Source of the DNA: Photobacterium piscicola
Lineage (GTDB): Bacteria; Pseudomonadota; Gammaproteobacteria; Enterobacterales; Vibrionaceae
Assembly: GCF_900166965.1 (NCBI RefSeq)
Contig: NZ_FUZI01000001.1
Span: 1,178,001 to 1,242,000 of the forward strand
Length of the DNA: 64,000 nucleotides
Direction of reading: 5' to 3'
Every line of letters starts with the position of its first letter. The stretch's first letter is position 1. The translations under genes were made by a program, and so were the position numbers. The notes below the pieces were generated by a model. It made no database searches, had not been told where the DNA came from, and saw only the letters and a program-made list of their open reading frames with translations. Shown here piece by piece: positions 46,073 to 55,954 of this stretch.

Positions 46073-48912
46073 GCGAGTGCTTCCTTAATATCATTTGCGG
46101 TTACAGGTAAGTGGTAAAAACGTTTATTAGTAATTTGGTAAAGTGCTTCAGTAACAGCCGCGACAATTGGAATCATCACCACTTCAGCAATACCTTTGCG
46201 CTGATCAGAGTTATTAAATGGCGGCAAAATAGTATGATTCATTTGCCATACACCCACATCTGTCGCTAATGGCACCTGATAACGATTGAGGTTCCAAGTA
46301 CCATTACCTGGACCTTCTTCACCTGGTGGTAAGTATTCGTGCAATACATGCCCAATCCCCATCACCAAACCGCCTTCAATTTGACCTTCAACCAACTCTT
46401 TAACGATCACTTTACCTGCATCAAGCCAAGTTTGAGTGGCAACAATTTCAACTTTACCTGAGCCTTCTTCAACCGCTAATTCGACCAAGACTGCACAAGG
46501 GGCGTAATACACCACCATTGCATTATTTAAAACAGTCGCTGGATAGTTAACATTGCTACGGTCTAATAAATGCCAGCCATCACTGGCCATTAATTTTTTC
46601 TTATTCGCATTAGCACCATGGCCATATTTCACTGCCATTGCATCTAATTGATACGTTTTTGTCTGTCCTTCAACAGTGAAATCTGCATCCACCCAGCCCC
46701 AACGGTTAAATGTATGCACCATTGCACCGGCCACTAAACCTTGCTGATGAACATGCCGTGCTAACATATCAAGAGGTAATGGCTCCATCCCTTTAGCACT
46801 TAACTTACCATCAACCCAAACAGCATCTTCCATTGCACCAAAATCTATCGCAGCCAGATCACCGCTGTAATACAACTTAGTCCAAATAGCTTTTGCCGCA
46901 GGCCATAATCCGTATTCAAAAATTACTTTCGCTGCATTTTCTGTTGCTTTAGATTGGAAATAAGCCGACGTTGATGCAGACGATGCATAAGGAATCGTTG
47001 GTGTCCAACGTGGATTTTGTTGCATTTTATCTTGGTAGGCTTGACTCATCGTAAATGGTGATTGAGTATTGATCATCTGTAACGGATCCCAACCATGCAC
47101 TTCAGCAAGGTTGATAGTATCAGCAGGACGGCCAAAATAATCAGCTAAAACAGCTGCTTGTGATGTTTGTGCGCCAGTGCCGATTTCCACCGCAGAAATA
47201 CCCATCACTAAACGACCGTTTTTATCCATTTCAATATAAGTTGAAGGTGCATCATCACCCGCACCATAATCTTTAGTACAAATGGCAAAACCCGTACCAA
47301 AGCGTTTATTTGGATATTTCGCTTCATAGGTTTTACGGCGTTGTTCACGCTGGGTCCACATTTCATGCTGCTGTGCTTGTTTTAATATTTCAGCATAATG
47401 TTCAGTGCTGGTTGGTACCGCACCTTGGGTATTCAATTGGCCCGTTTGAATCGTATTACGAAGTCTTAAATCAATCGGATCAATATTGAGCAATTGTGCT
47501 GCTTCATTAACCATCATTTCCATGGCTGACATTGTCTGTAACGTACCAAAACCACGCATAGAACCTGATGCGGGGTTTTCAGACACATTGGCAACAGCGG
47601 TAATATCATTTTTAGGGAAATAATAAATTGACTGCAATGCACTCGCGCCGACTTCAGCAACAACAGAGCTGAAGTTTTCACGGCCACCGCCATCAAGATC
47701 CATGTAACTCACAATCCCTTGGAATTTACCGGTTGTTTTATCAATCGCTAATTGGTTGTGCATCTTAAAAGGATGACGTTTTAAACCTGATTGAAACTGT
47801 TGGAAGCGATCGTTCGCCATACGTACAGGATGTTTACTGTACATCGCAGCTAATAAACCGTAATAAGGCAAGATAGAGTGATCTTTACCACCAAAGCCAC
47901 CACCAATAAACGGGGAATGCACAACCAAGTTCTTCACTTTACCTGCAAGAGGACCATTGTTAAGCATCTTGGTTGCAAAGCCAAAGAAGTTAGCTGGAGA
48001 TTGCGAAGACGGAATGGTGTGCATGGTCTGAGTTTTAGGATCAAACCACCCATTAAAGCATTCTGGCTCTAAGAACATCGGATCAATAAATTGAGTTTGA
48101 TAATTACGATCTAACACAAAATTATTATCATCTTTTAAGCTTGCTTTAATATCGTCAGCAACCGCCATTTGTTGCTCTAATGCTGTACCGAGATGATTGG
48201 GTTGTGGCCAAAATGGTTTATGATCAACATAATTAGGGAAATTAACACCATTTTTTAATGCGCTGTATTTATCAGGCAATACACCTGCCGTATTACCTTG
48301 CTCACGAGTAATACGCCAGACTCCCCACGGATCTTTCTCTGTTGCGACTAAAGGCTGTTGCTTACCATATTTAATAATTTCACTATTAAACTGCAATATA
48401 TTTTTAGCGCGATGATAAGTAAGAAAATCATCAAAAATAAGTAACATAACAGCCTGACCAATATAATCAGGCATAGCTCCTTCAGCCACTAACATATTTG
48501 TGCCATAAAATTGTGGCAATTCAATTTTATCTTTAGTTAATGTTGCTGCTGTAACAATATTACTAGGTCGAGCATTTGCTGATAACAGACTTAAATCAAC
48601 ACCTTGATAAATACGATCAGCACGATCGGCACGAATATAAAAAGCCCATGACTGCTCACTTGGCCAACCGTCAATATCGGTTGATCGTAAATCACGTCCA
48701 TACACTTTTTCACCCGTCACTTTAGCAATAGCATCACTTCGAAAACGTACTTTAAAATCAGATTTCCAAGATGATGCTAATTCAGGAGCAACTAAACTAT
48801 TACTCCCATCTAAATTAAGATTAAATCGGGCTAAAGCGGGGACTGTATAAACGCAGATACCAGCAATGATACCATGTTTAATAAAACTCCTTCGCGAAAG
48901 TTCCATTGACAT
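46069..48912 (-). CDS. iorB: Molybdenum hydroxylase large subunit (IorB-like), Tat-exported
   Basis: A 947-residue xanthine-dehydrogenase-family subunit of the type that binds MCD. The Tat-like signal ELSRRSFIKHGIIAG lies at residues 4-18. Cofactor motifs include SPFIGGGFGGKDHS (GGGFG), NPASGSMRGFGTLQ and, near the C-terminus, KGIAEVVMIPIVAAVTEA with the putative active-site Glu. Similar enzymes oxidise N-heterocycles or aldehydes; the real substrate is not decided by the sequence. AAAGGAG precedes ATG 48912. It begins a unit with iorA, a triheme cytochrome, xdhC and mocA. Confidence 0.9.
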   Translation of the reverse strand: MSMELSRRSFIKHGIIAGICVYTVPALARFNLNLDGSNSLVAPELASSWKSDFKVRFRSDAIAKVTGEKVYGRDLRSTDIDGWPSEQSWAFYIRADRADRIYQGVDLSLLSANARPSNIVTAATLTKDKIELPQFYGTNMLVAEGAMPDYIGQAVMLLIFDDFLTYHRAKNILQFNSEIIKYGKQQPLVATEKDPWGVWRITREQGNTAGVLPDKYSALKNGVNFPNYVDHKPFWPQPNHLGTALEQQMAVADDIKASLKDDNNFVLDRNYQTQFIDPMFLEPECFNGWFDPKTQTMHTIPSSQSPANFFGFATKMLNNGPLAGKVKNLVVHSPFIGGGFGGKDHSILPYYGLLAAMYSKHPVRMANDRFQQFQSGLKRHPFKMHNQLAIDKTTGKFQGIVSYMDLDGGGRENFSSVVAEVGASALQSIYYFPKNDITAVANVSENPASGSMRGFGTLQTMSAMEMMVNEAAQLLNIDPIDLRLRNTIQTGQLNTQGAVPTSTEHYAEILKQAQQHEMWTQREQRRKTYEAKYPNKRFGTGFAICTKDYGAGDDAPSTYIEMDKNGRLVMGISAVEIGTGAQTSQAAVLADYFGRPADTINLAEVHGWDPLQMINTQSPFTMSQAYQDKMQQNPRWTPTIPYASSASTSAYFQSKATENAAKVIFEYGLWPAAKAIWTKLYYSGDLAAIDFGAMEDAVWVDGKLSAKGMEPLPLDMLARHVHQQGLVAGAMVHTFNRWGWVDADFTVEGQTKTYQLDAMAVKYGHGANANKKKLMASDGWHLLDRSNVNYPATVLNNAMVVYYAPCAVLVELAVEEGSGKVEIVATQTWLDAGKVIVKELVEGQIEGGLVMGIGHVLHEYLPPGEEGPGNGTWNLNRYQVPLATDVGVWQMNHTILPPFNNSDQRKGIAEVVMIPIVAAVTEALYQITNKRFYHLPVTANDIKEALA

Positions 48913-49342
48913 GATTAACTCCTTTAACGTTCTCGTTATAATTTTTATATTATTTCAAATCTAAAATTCTATTTCCTGCTAAACCATTACTAATGGAATG
49001 GTCATTAACAAAAAATAAGAATAGCGAGTTAAAATTACTATTTACGCAAAATAGATATACCTAGTATTGCGTATTTTATACTTCCGCATCATATACACAA
49101 CAATGAATTAAAACCAAAAATATGAATACTTATTTAAATTAAATAAAGACAACATAAAAACAACAACAAGGTTTACATTCGATAATTTTTTTTGCTAAAC
49201 AGACAATAAATAAACTATTTTCACAACGGTAAAGAGATCTTTATTCAAAAAACAACAAATTTCAAATTAATATTGATTTATAAGTTATCAAGTTAGTCTA
49301 TTAAAGTATCGTCATTTTTATGACGCTCAAACCATATATAAT
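48913..49342. other. Gene-free AT-rich region upstream of iorB
   Basis: No gene was found in this 430-base stretch. It should hold the iorB operon promoter; no operator was recognised with confidence. Confidence 0.5.
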
Positions 49343-49377
49343 AAAAAAGGATAGGTTATTAAACCTATCCTTTTTTT
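49343..49377. terminator. Terminator of dps
   Basis: AAAAAAGGATAGGTT and AACCTATCCTTTTTT form a perfect stem with a 4-base loop. The A-run on the left gives the U-tract for the minus-strand gene. Confidence 0.9.
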
Positions 49378-49406
49378 ATCTAGTAACAAATTGATTAATT
49401 TTTATA

Positions 49407-49943
49407 TCAATGACGGTATGATTCATAAAGGAACCAGACACGACGCTCTGTTTCATCAATCCAATTATCAATCATACTCACTGAAGAAAAATCATTACGT
49501 TCATCACATAAAATATGTGCGGCACGAAGTTCAGCGGCTAATTGTTTATTATCTTCACACAACTCAGCAAGCATATCTGCGGGCTCAACATAGTCAGCAT
49601 CGTTATCTAAAATGCGCTGCATACGAGCAATTTCACCAATTGAACGAATAGTACGACCACCAATTTTACGTGCACGTTCAGCAATATCATCAGTCATTGC
49701 AAATAACTGAGTACTTTGCTCATCTAACATTAAATGGTAATCGCGGAAATGCGCACCACTCATATGCCAATGAAAGTTTTTGGTTTTCATATAAATCGCA
49801 AACACATCAGCTAAAATTGCAGTTAATGCGCCACTGATCTCTTTAGTCGCGTCTACACATAGATCTGTAGGTGTGGCTAGAGGACGAGTGAGATGTTGTT
49901 TAGCATCTTCAATTTGAACTTCATTCAAGATTGTAGTACTCAT
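49407..49943 (-). CDS. dps: Dps-family ferritin-like DNA-protection protein
   Basis: A 178-residue subunit of the dodecameric iron-storage and DNA-protection protein. Ferroxidase residues lie in KTKNFHWHMSGAHFRDYHLMLDEQ: the first His, then Asp and Glu from the neighbouring subunit. An N-terminal extension of about 20 residues could bind DNA. The start is ATG 49943, seven bases after AAGGA; the frame is open upstream without a ribosome site. It probably responds to peroxide or starvation, but no OxyR site was identified. Confidence 0.92.
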   Translation of the reverse strand: MSTTILNEVQIEDAKQHLTRPLATPTDLCVDATKEISGALTAILADVFAIYMKTKNFHWHMSGAHFRDYHLMLDEQSTQLFAMTDDIAERARKIGGRTIRSIGEIARMQRILDNDADYVEPADMLAELCEDNKQLAAELRAAHILCDERNDFSSVSMIDNWIDETERRVWFLYESYRH

Positions 49944-50197
49944 CGTCTTATCCTTAGTAATAATTTTGTGAACATCATTACTATAGGCTGTTTGATTTGT
50001 ATGACAATAGTGAGTACCAGCAGATAAATGCAACCTAATTTTACTTTCTTCTCGATTAATAGTATTAGTTTTAATTCAGTATAATTATAAGTATTTCTAT
50101 TTTTTTGAAATGATAATTAGATAAAATTTGCTTAAATATAGCCAGCTGTTTACCCTCTAAAAACAGACACCTCAATAATAATGATATAGGTAACACA

Positions 50198-51121
50198 ATG
50201 GACAATTCATTTGGATACGCAATTGGTACTCCGGGAATAAAATGGAGCGCCACAGAAAAAGCTGCATGGTTAGCACAAACCACCATTAAACGTAGTTACC
50301 TTGAGCAAGTTGTTTCCCACATTCATACTTTAAGTGAAAAATTCGATGTTGAGCAATATGGTGCACTGTCTTACTCACCTGAAAAATATCCACTATTTGT
50401 CATTAAGACTCGCCATTGGGATAACGCAAAACCAACGATCTTAATCACGGGGGGTATTCATGGTTATGAAACTAGTGGTGTTCATGGTGCATTAACGTTC
50501 TTGGCACAAAAAGCACAACAATACAGTACTGATTTTAATATTATGGTCGTGCCTTGTGTAAGCCCATGGGGATATGAAACGATCAATCGTTGGAATCCTA
50601 ATGCAGTCGATCCAAACCGCTCATTTTATGCAAATAGCCCAGCAGAAGAATCTGCCGCATTAATGAAGCTCGTTCAAGCTCAGCATACACATTTTCTCGC
50701 TCACCTTGATTTGCATGAAACCACTGATAGTGATGAAAGTGAATTTAGACCAGCGCTTGCCGCACGTGATGGTAAAGAATATATCGCCGATATTGTACCT
50801 GACGGTTTTTATGGCGTCGGCGATACTGAAAACCCACAACATGACTTTCAAAAAGCCATTATTGATTCAGTGCGCCATGTTACTCACATTGCCCCCACTG
50901 ACAATGATGGTAATATTATTGGAGAGCCAATTACCCAAGAAGGTGTGATTAATTATCCACTAAAAGCATTAGGTTTATGTGCTAGCGTAACTGACGCTTT
51001 GTATACTTCAACGACTGAAGTTTATCCAGATAGCCCTCGTGTTACAGATCAAGAGTGTAATATGGCCCAAGTAGCGGCCATTATTGGTGCTCTTGAATAT
51101 TTAAAACACCACCAGTCGTAA
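50198..51121 (+). CDS. M14-family zinc carboxypeptidase
   Basis: A 307-residue cytoplasmic peptidase. The zinc pair is in GGIHGYETSGVHGA (His-x2-Glu), the substrate Arg/Asn in NPNAVDPNRSF and the third ligand in AHLDLHETTDSDE. No signal peptide is seen. The family includes deacylases and carboxypeptidases, so the substrate is unknown. ATG 50198 follows TAGGTAAC. It is divergent from dps with about 255 bp between them. Confidence 0.85.
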   Translation: MDNSFGYAIGTPGIKWSATEKAAWLAQTTIKRSYLEQVVSHIHTLSEKFDVEQYGALSYSPEKYPLFVIKTRHWDNAKPTILITGGIHGYETSGVHGALTFLAQKAQQYSTDFNIMVVPCVSPWGYETINRWNPNAVDPNRSFYANSPAEESAALMKLVQAQHTHFLAHLDLHETTDSDESEFRPALAARDGKEYIADIVPDGFYGVGDTENPQHDFQKAIIDSVRHVTHIAPTDNDGNIIGEPITQEGVINYPLKALGLCASVTDALYTSTTEVYPDSPRVTDQECNMAQVAAIIGALEYLKHHQS

Positions 51122-51186
51122 GCTCTTTTTTATCCACTCTAAAACGCGCTATACTGATTATTTAGTGTAGCGCGAAGGTTTTTATT

Positions 51187-51663
51187 ATGTGCACTTACTT
51201 CAATACGATGGACTCCCCCATTGGATGCTTAACACTGTACGCTACTGACCATGCGTTAACAGCTATCCTCTATCAAGATCAAACACCGCAACCTGAAACA
51301 GCAACCTATATGCCACAACACCCATTATTAGTTGAATGTGAACAACAATTACAACAGTATTTCACAGGGACTCGCCAACAATTTGATTTACCATTGGCAC
51401 CTAAAGGCACTGATTTTCAGCAACGTGTATGGCAATCGTTATGCACAATCCCATATGGTGTGTGCTGGAGTTACCAGCAACTCGCTATCTCAATTGGTAA
51501 TATTAAAGCATGCCAAGCTGTTGGAATGGCAAACAGTAAAAACCCGTTATCCATTGTCATTCCATGCCACCGCGTTATTGGTAAAAACGGTACATTAACT
51601 GGCTATGCTGGTGGATTAGATAAAAAACAAACACTGTTGGCTTTAGAGCAAGAGCACGCCTAA
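51187..51663 (+). CDS. ogt: Methylated-DNA--protein-cysteine methyltransferase
   Basis: It repairs O6-alkylguanine by transferring the alkyl group to its own Cys. The active-site motif IPCHRVIGKNGTLTGYAGG is exact, and the helix-turn-helix part QRVWQSLCTIPYGVCWSYQQLA is intact. The 158-residue length fits Ogt rather than Ada. AAGG lies eight bases before ATG 51187. Confidence 0.95.
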   Translation: MCTYFNTMDSPIGCLTLYATDHALTAILYQDQTPQPETATYMPQHPLLVECEQQLQQYFTGTRQQFDLPLAPKGTDFQQRVWQSLCTIPYGVCWSYQQLAISIGNIKACQAVGMANSKNPLSIVIPCHRVIGKNGTLTGYAGGLDKKQTLLALEQEHA

Positions 51664-51881
51664 TTCCAACCGATAATCCAAGTTTGGTCATTTTTTAAAT
51701 CATGCCAATCAATATCATACAGTTTATTTGTCATTACAGCTTGAATAACACATTTTTCTACTTGCTGATTTTCATTAAATAATACTGTAACTATCTCAAA
51801 ATGTTTTTCTTTATTATCTACAACCACTTTCGTCCATTTGCTATGAAGTAACGCTTTGGGATTCACTGGATTCGTCATCAT
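51660..51881 (-). CDS. TIGR02450-like small Trp-rich protein
   Basis: The 73-residue protein NPVNPKALLHSKWTKV ... DIDWHDLKNDQTWIIGWN fits a small conserved bacterial family known only by number. Its start overlaps the stop of the HAD gene (TAATG), and AGGA sits six bases before, so the two are translationally coupled. Its 3' end overlaps ogt by four bases on the other strand. The function is unknown. Confidence 0.75.
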   Translation of the reverse strand: MMTNPVNPKALLHSKWTKVVVDNKEKHFEIVTVLFNENQQVEKCVIQAVMTNKLYDIDWHDLKNDQTWIIGWN

Positions 51882-52540
51882 TAATTTCCTGACTGAACAT
51901 TCGTTACTACCCTAACATGCTCACGCTGTAACATACATGCTTGCTCACGTAAAATCTCCGTCAAGGAATCTAGCCGTTGAACCACTATTGATGCCTGATC
52001 AGTAAAAGGCAAATCGTCACCATTAGTCACTAAACATGATGGCATATTTGCGCGAAAAGCAGCTTGTAAATCATAAATATAATCACCAACATAGAGTATA
52101 TTTTGTGGTGCAAGTTGCCACTGTTGAGTAATATCAAGTAAGGCATCTGGTGCGGGTTTTGGTGGAAAATCTTCACGTGAAACAATACGATCAAATTGCA
52201 ATTGATGGTGCTCTATCTTCAGTTTTGCCGCTTGAATACAGTTACGTGTGACCACTGCGGTAGGTATATTTTGCTGACGAAGATAAGATAGTAAAGCGTG
52301 ACAGCCGGGCATAATAGATGACTGACGAGCATCTATAATTTCATGTTCGATGACTTTATCTTCGAGCTGCTTACGGTGAGTTGCATCGGGAATATCAGCA
52401 ATATATTGCAATAGATCGATATCTGCTGCGCAGCATAATTGTTGGCGTAACCAATCAAAATCTAATGCTGAACTTACAAGTGTGTTATCTAAATCAAAAA
52501 TAACACCACTGATCATATTGTAAGGGATTGGGGTATACAT
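51881..52540 (-). CDS. HAD-superfamily hydrolase, phosphoglycolate-phosphatase-like
   Basis: Motif I is VIFDLDNTLV at about residue 12, motif II is VVTRNCIQ, and motif IV is ILYVGDYIYDLQAAFRA. With ~219 residues it has the size of Gph/YfnB-type phosphatases acting on small phospho-metabolites. ATG 52540 lies six bases after GGAG; earlier in-frame starts (TTG/ATG 52558-52552) overlap that site. It is the first gene of a two-gene unit with the TIGR02450-like protein. Confidence 0.85.
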   Translation of the reverse strand: MYTPIPYNMISGVIFDLDNTLVSSALDFDWLRQQLCCAADIDLLQYIADIPDATHRKQLEDKVIEHEIIDARQSSIMPGCHALLSYLRQQNIPTAVVTRNCIQAAKLKIEHHQLQFDRIVSREDFPPKPAPDALLDITQQWQLAPQNILYVGDYIYDLQAAFRANMPSCLVTNGDDLPFTDQASIVVQRLDSLTEILREQACMLQREHVRVVTNVQSGN

Positions 52541-52697
52541 GCCATTCTCCATCATCAATAACGCAATAATAACAGTGTATGAACATATGCACTTGGTGGC
52601 AATTATTGACCTTTAATTCAGCGAGTATGATCACGTCTTATGTTATACCTCAAGCTACTTAATAAAACAGTAGCTTGAGATTAAGGTTAAAATCGAA

Positions 52698-53855
52698 TCA
52701 ATCAATAATACTCACCTTCGATTGCTCATAACGTAACAGATACACTTTTGCTTGTGGTTTGCCCGTGCCATTTTCTCCCCCCACCATCAGGACCCCTGCT
52801 GGAGTAGAAAAAGATGCACCATAGGCTAACCCTTGTGGCAATTTCGTGGACGCTAACGCCCATTTACCACCACGGTAAGTATAAATATCCTCACTCCAAT
52901 GTTTACTTAAACCATCATGAGCAAACCAATCACCTTGATCAGCTTTTGCTCTTGCACCAATAAAATTAGCGCCACCAGCAACAATTAATGAACCTTGATT
53001 TATTCCTGCATAAGCGCCAGCAACACCTTCTTGTAATTGACCATTAGCAGCATCAGGTAAAGGTGCTAATGATTGCCAATTAACGTCATCCCCTTTAATG
53101 GTCACTGTTTTCACTATTGGTGTGCGTAAACCGGGTTTAATCTCACCACTGATTAGAGTAATGCGATCTTTATCCCCAACCAATGCTGCCCCACAATTTG
53201 CTAAATACGGACTGTTGCCTTTTGTCGACCAAGTATTGCTATCGGTATGGTAAATCTGAATAGCTTGATTCCAATGATAAGATTCAGGTGCGCGATCCAT
53301 AAAATCAGTGACAGTTTGTTGCCATTTTTGGGGTTCGGCTTGTTTATCAATGGCAGTAATAGCACTCAAATATTGATCAAATTGCGGCTTATTATAACCA
53401 CCAAAAATAGCAATTTCGGTTTGATTAAGAGGATAAGCCGCCGCTCCTAACAGACCCACTGGTGTTTGTGTATTTTGCTTACTCCAAGTGTTATTTTGAA
53501 TATCGTAAACATAGACGCTATCAAAAATAATGGGAGATTTATCGGTTACCGCAGCTTTACCCGAGCCTGAAAAAATATAAATTTTTCCATTAACCGCCGC
53601 CGCCGTTGCTTGATCGGTTATCGGGCCAATAAAATCAGCTAATTTTTGCCACTGAGGCTGACGACTTGCTGTGTCCATCATATAAAATGACTGACCAGCA
53701 GTGCCTAGGCCAACATAAACAATATTATCAGCTTGCGCACTAATGCCATTTTTGATCGGTTGCGGTAAATCCGGCCACAATTGTTGTGCAGTAACGCTAG
53801 TAGATAAAGACAATAAAGCACACACCATTGCGAATCGAGTACATGATTTTTTCAT
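52698..53855 (-). CDS. nanM: N-acetylneuraminate epimerase (mutarotase)
   Basis: NanM converts alpha-sialic acid released by sialidases to the beta form, in the periplasm. A signal peptide (MKKSCTRFAMVCALLSLSTSVTAQQ) is followed by a six-bladed Kelch propeller; blade signatures include KIYIFSGSGKA, EIAIFGGYNK, RITLISGEIK, SLIVAGGANF and GVLMVGGENG. ATG 53855, after GGGAG, is preferred to the TTG at 53870. It is the last gene of the nan operon on this strand. Confidence 0.93.
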   Translation of the reverse strand: MKKSCTRFAMVCALLSLSTSVTAQQLWPDLPQPIKNGISAQADNIVYVGLGTAGQSFYMMDTASRQPQWQKLADFIGPITDQATAAAVNGKIYIFSGSGKAAVTDKSPIIFDSVYVYDIQNNTWSKQNTQTPVGLLGAAAYPLNQTEIAIFGGYNKPQFDQYLSAITAIDKQAEPQKWQQTVTDFMDRAPESYHWNQAIQIYHTDSNTWSTKGNSPYLANCGAALVGDKDRITLISGEIKPGLRTPIVKTVTIKGDDVNWQSLAPLPDAANGQLQEGVAGAYAGINQGSLIVAGGANFIGARAKADQGDWFAHDGLSKHWSEDIYTYRGGKWALASTKLPQGLAYGASFSTPAGVLMVGGENGTGKPQAKVYLLRYEQSKVSIID

Positions 53856-53901
53856 AACATCTCCCATCAATGCTAATCATCAATACAATCACATCAAGTA
53901 G

Positions 53902-54369
53902 CTACTCACACAAACATTGTTGATGAATTTTAATCACCACTTTTTTAATCATCATTGGGGTCGTAATAACGCACCCTGGTTTATGTGGTTGCTGTGGAAA
54001 AATGGCTAAAAACATACCCGGCTTTAATAATAAAGAACTAGTATTTGGCATGGTTTCAACTAACGCAAAATCATTGTCATGATCATAATCAGTTGCAGGA
54101 ATGCAGTCAGTTAAATTGAGTGACACATCTATACGTTCTTCACCACTGATTAAGTATTGAAAATCAATATATTGTTGATGAACCTCTCCTTGTTTAGCTG
54201 CCGCAGCTTGAGTTTCAAAACTCATCACATTAGCAAAAATACGATCACCATCTATCTCATAGCGGCCATTCTCTAACTGTGCTAGATCTTGTGTATTTAT
54301 AAAATTTATCGCTTGTTGAAAAGCCGCAGGCAATGCATGTAACGGCTGTTTAATTTCACCAAAAATCAT
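53902..54369 (-). CDS. nanQ: YhcH/NanQ-family sugar-binding protein
   Basis: A 155-residue cupin of the YhcH/YjgK/YiaL family; NanQ speeds opening or anomerisation of sialic acid in the cytoplasm in E. coli. EVHQQYIDFQYLISGEERIDV and LAIFPQQPHKPG with its metal-binding His/Glu residues are conserved. ATG 54369 follows AAGGATAA. A terminator-like hairpin lies between it and the transporter gene. Confidence 0.85.
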   Translation of the reverse strand: MIFGEIKQPLHALPAAFQQAINFINTQDLAQLENGRYEIDGDRIFANVMSFETQAAAAKQGEVHQQYIDFQYLISGEERIDVSLNLTDCIPATDYDHDNDFALVETMPNTSSLLLKPGMFLAIFPQQPHKPGCVITTPMMIKKVVIKIHQQCLCE

Positions 54370-54390
54370 TTTCTTATCCTTTTATAAATA

Positions 54391-54425
54391 AAAAGCGGAA
54401 AAGCATCCGCTTCTCCGCTTTGTTT
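54391..54425 (-). terminator. Hairpin between the sialic-acid transporter and nanQ
   Basis: AAAGCGGA and TCCGCTTT form an 8-bp stem; on the operon strand it is followed by a U-rich end. It could lower expression of nanQ and nanM compared with the transporter, acting as an attenuator. Confidence 0.6.
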
Positions 54426-54433
54426 TAAGTTTA

Positions 54434-55912
54434 TTATTCAGTCACTATATTCAGTTCTTCAGCTGACTTACTTTTAAATAATGGGGCCGTGATAAAGCCC
54501 ACGATGACCACCATTAAAGTACCAATCACACCATAGAAGAAGAAGTTCAGGTCAGTAAAGCCACGTACAATTAACACAGCAACAACCGCAGCAATCACAC
54601 CACATAATGCACTCCCCGCATTAGCGCGGCGAACAAAGATGCCCAACATAAACAGACCAGTCATAGGACCGCCCATTAAACCGATTAAACTATTAAATGC
54701 ATCCCATATTTGACTTTCATTACTTTTAATTAAATAAACAGAAGCAGCAACACCTAAAATACCAGCAATAATCGTTACAACTCTTGCCATGTTAAAGCTC
54801 TGCTGCATATTTTTTTCTTCGCCAAACCGGTTATAGATATCTACAGTGTAACAAGCAGAAATACTATTTAAACTGCTTGAAATACTTGATTGAGAAGCTG
54901 CAAAAATAGCCGCAATAATTAACCCTGCAATACCCGCAGGCATTTGAGAAATCACGTAAAACGGTAGAATACCTCCTGTATTAAAATTCTCAGGTATCAA
55001 TTGTGAATTTTGACTATAAAAAGCATATAGCGCAGAACCAATAGCAAAGAAGAAAATAGGCACACAAGCAACTAACTTAGCATTAGTGATCAAGGTCTTT
55101 TTCGTTTCTTCAATAGAATCAGTCACAATGTAGCGTTGTACTACATCTTGGCTCGCAGTAAATTGCTGTAAACTAGCAAATAAGAAACCTATAATTAATA
55201 CAGGTAAGGTACTTTCAGTCCAACTCCATTCAAAACTTGAACTTGGGAAATATTTATCTTGTTCAGCACTTAAACGGAATACCTCAGTCACACCGCCATC
55301 AACATGAAAACAAATAGTAACAAAAATGACAACTGCAGCGACGGACAGCATAATACCTTGAATCACATCCGTCCAAATAACCCCTTCAATACCGCCAAGG
55401 AAGGTATAAACAATACATAACACACCGATTAAAAATACGATCGTCAGAGGATCAATATGTACAAATGGCATTAATGCAAGTGCGGTTAAATAGGTAATAA
55501 TCGCAATGCGCCCAATATGAAATAACATGAATGACATACTGGCAAACAAGCGCATCTTAATATCAAAGCGACGTTCTAAATATTCATATACTGAGGTTAA
55601 ATTGAGTTTTCTAAAAAAGGGAATATAGAAATAGAACACTAACGGCAGAATAAGAATAGCCACATATTGGCCGACAAGGAAAGTCCAATCCGAAGTGTAA
55701 GCCTTGGCAGGAATAGACATAAAAGTAATCGAGCTTAATGTGGTTGCAAATACACTGATTCCCGCCGCCCAACCTGGTATTCGGCCTCCAGCTTTAAAAT
55801 AATCATCTGCTGATTTCTGACGGCGAGCAAAATAAACACCAACCAACATGACACCAATTAAATACGCGAACAATACGATGTAATTGATCGTACCAAATGC
55901 TTGAATTTCCAT
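54434..55912 (-). CDS. siaT: Sodium:sialic-acid symporter (SSS family, SiaT-like)
   Basis: A 492-residue protein with about 13 transmembrane helices. The SSS signature is seen in AGWAAGISVFATTLSSITFMSIPAKAYTSDW, and the sodium-site region is FAASQSSISSSLNSISACYTVDIYNRF. Its position between nanK and nanQ makes N-acetylneuraminate the likely substrate, as for SiaT of Vibrio and Proteus. No TRAP-type siaPQM genes are in the window. GTGAGG precedes ATG 55912. Confidence 0.9.
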   Translation of the reverse strand: MEIQAFGTINYIVLFAYLIGVMLVGVYFARRQKSADDYFKAGGRIPGWAAGISVFATTLSSITFMSIPAKAYTSDWTFLVGQYVAILILPLVFYFYIPFFRKLNLTSVYEYLERRFDIKMRLFASMSFMLFHIGRIAIITYLTALALMPFVHIDPLTIVFLIGVLCIVYTFLGGIEGVIWTDVIQGIMLSVAAVVIFVTICFHVDGGVTEVFRLSAEQDKYFPSSSFEWSWTESTLPVLIIGFLFASLQQFTASQDVVQRYIVTDSIEETKKTLITNAKLVACVPIFFFAIGSALYAFYSQNSQLIPENFNTGGILPFYVISQMPAGIAGLIIAAIFAASQSSISSSLNSISACYTVDIYNRFGEEKNMQQSFNMARVVTIIAGILGVAASVYLIKSNESQIWDAFNSLIGLMGGPMTGLFMLGIFVRRANAGSALCGVIAAVVAVLIVRGFTDLNFFFYGVIGTLMVVIVGFITAPLFKSKSAEELNIVTE

Positions 55913-55954
55913 ATAAGCCTCACCATTTAGGGGTTGAGAGAAGATAATTAATTT

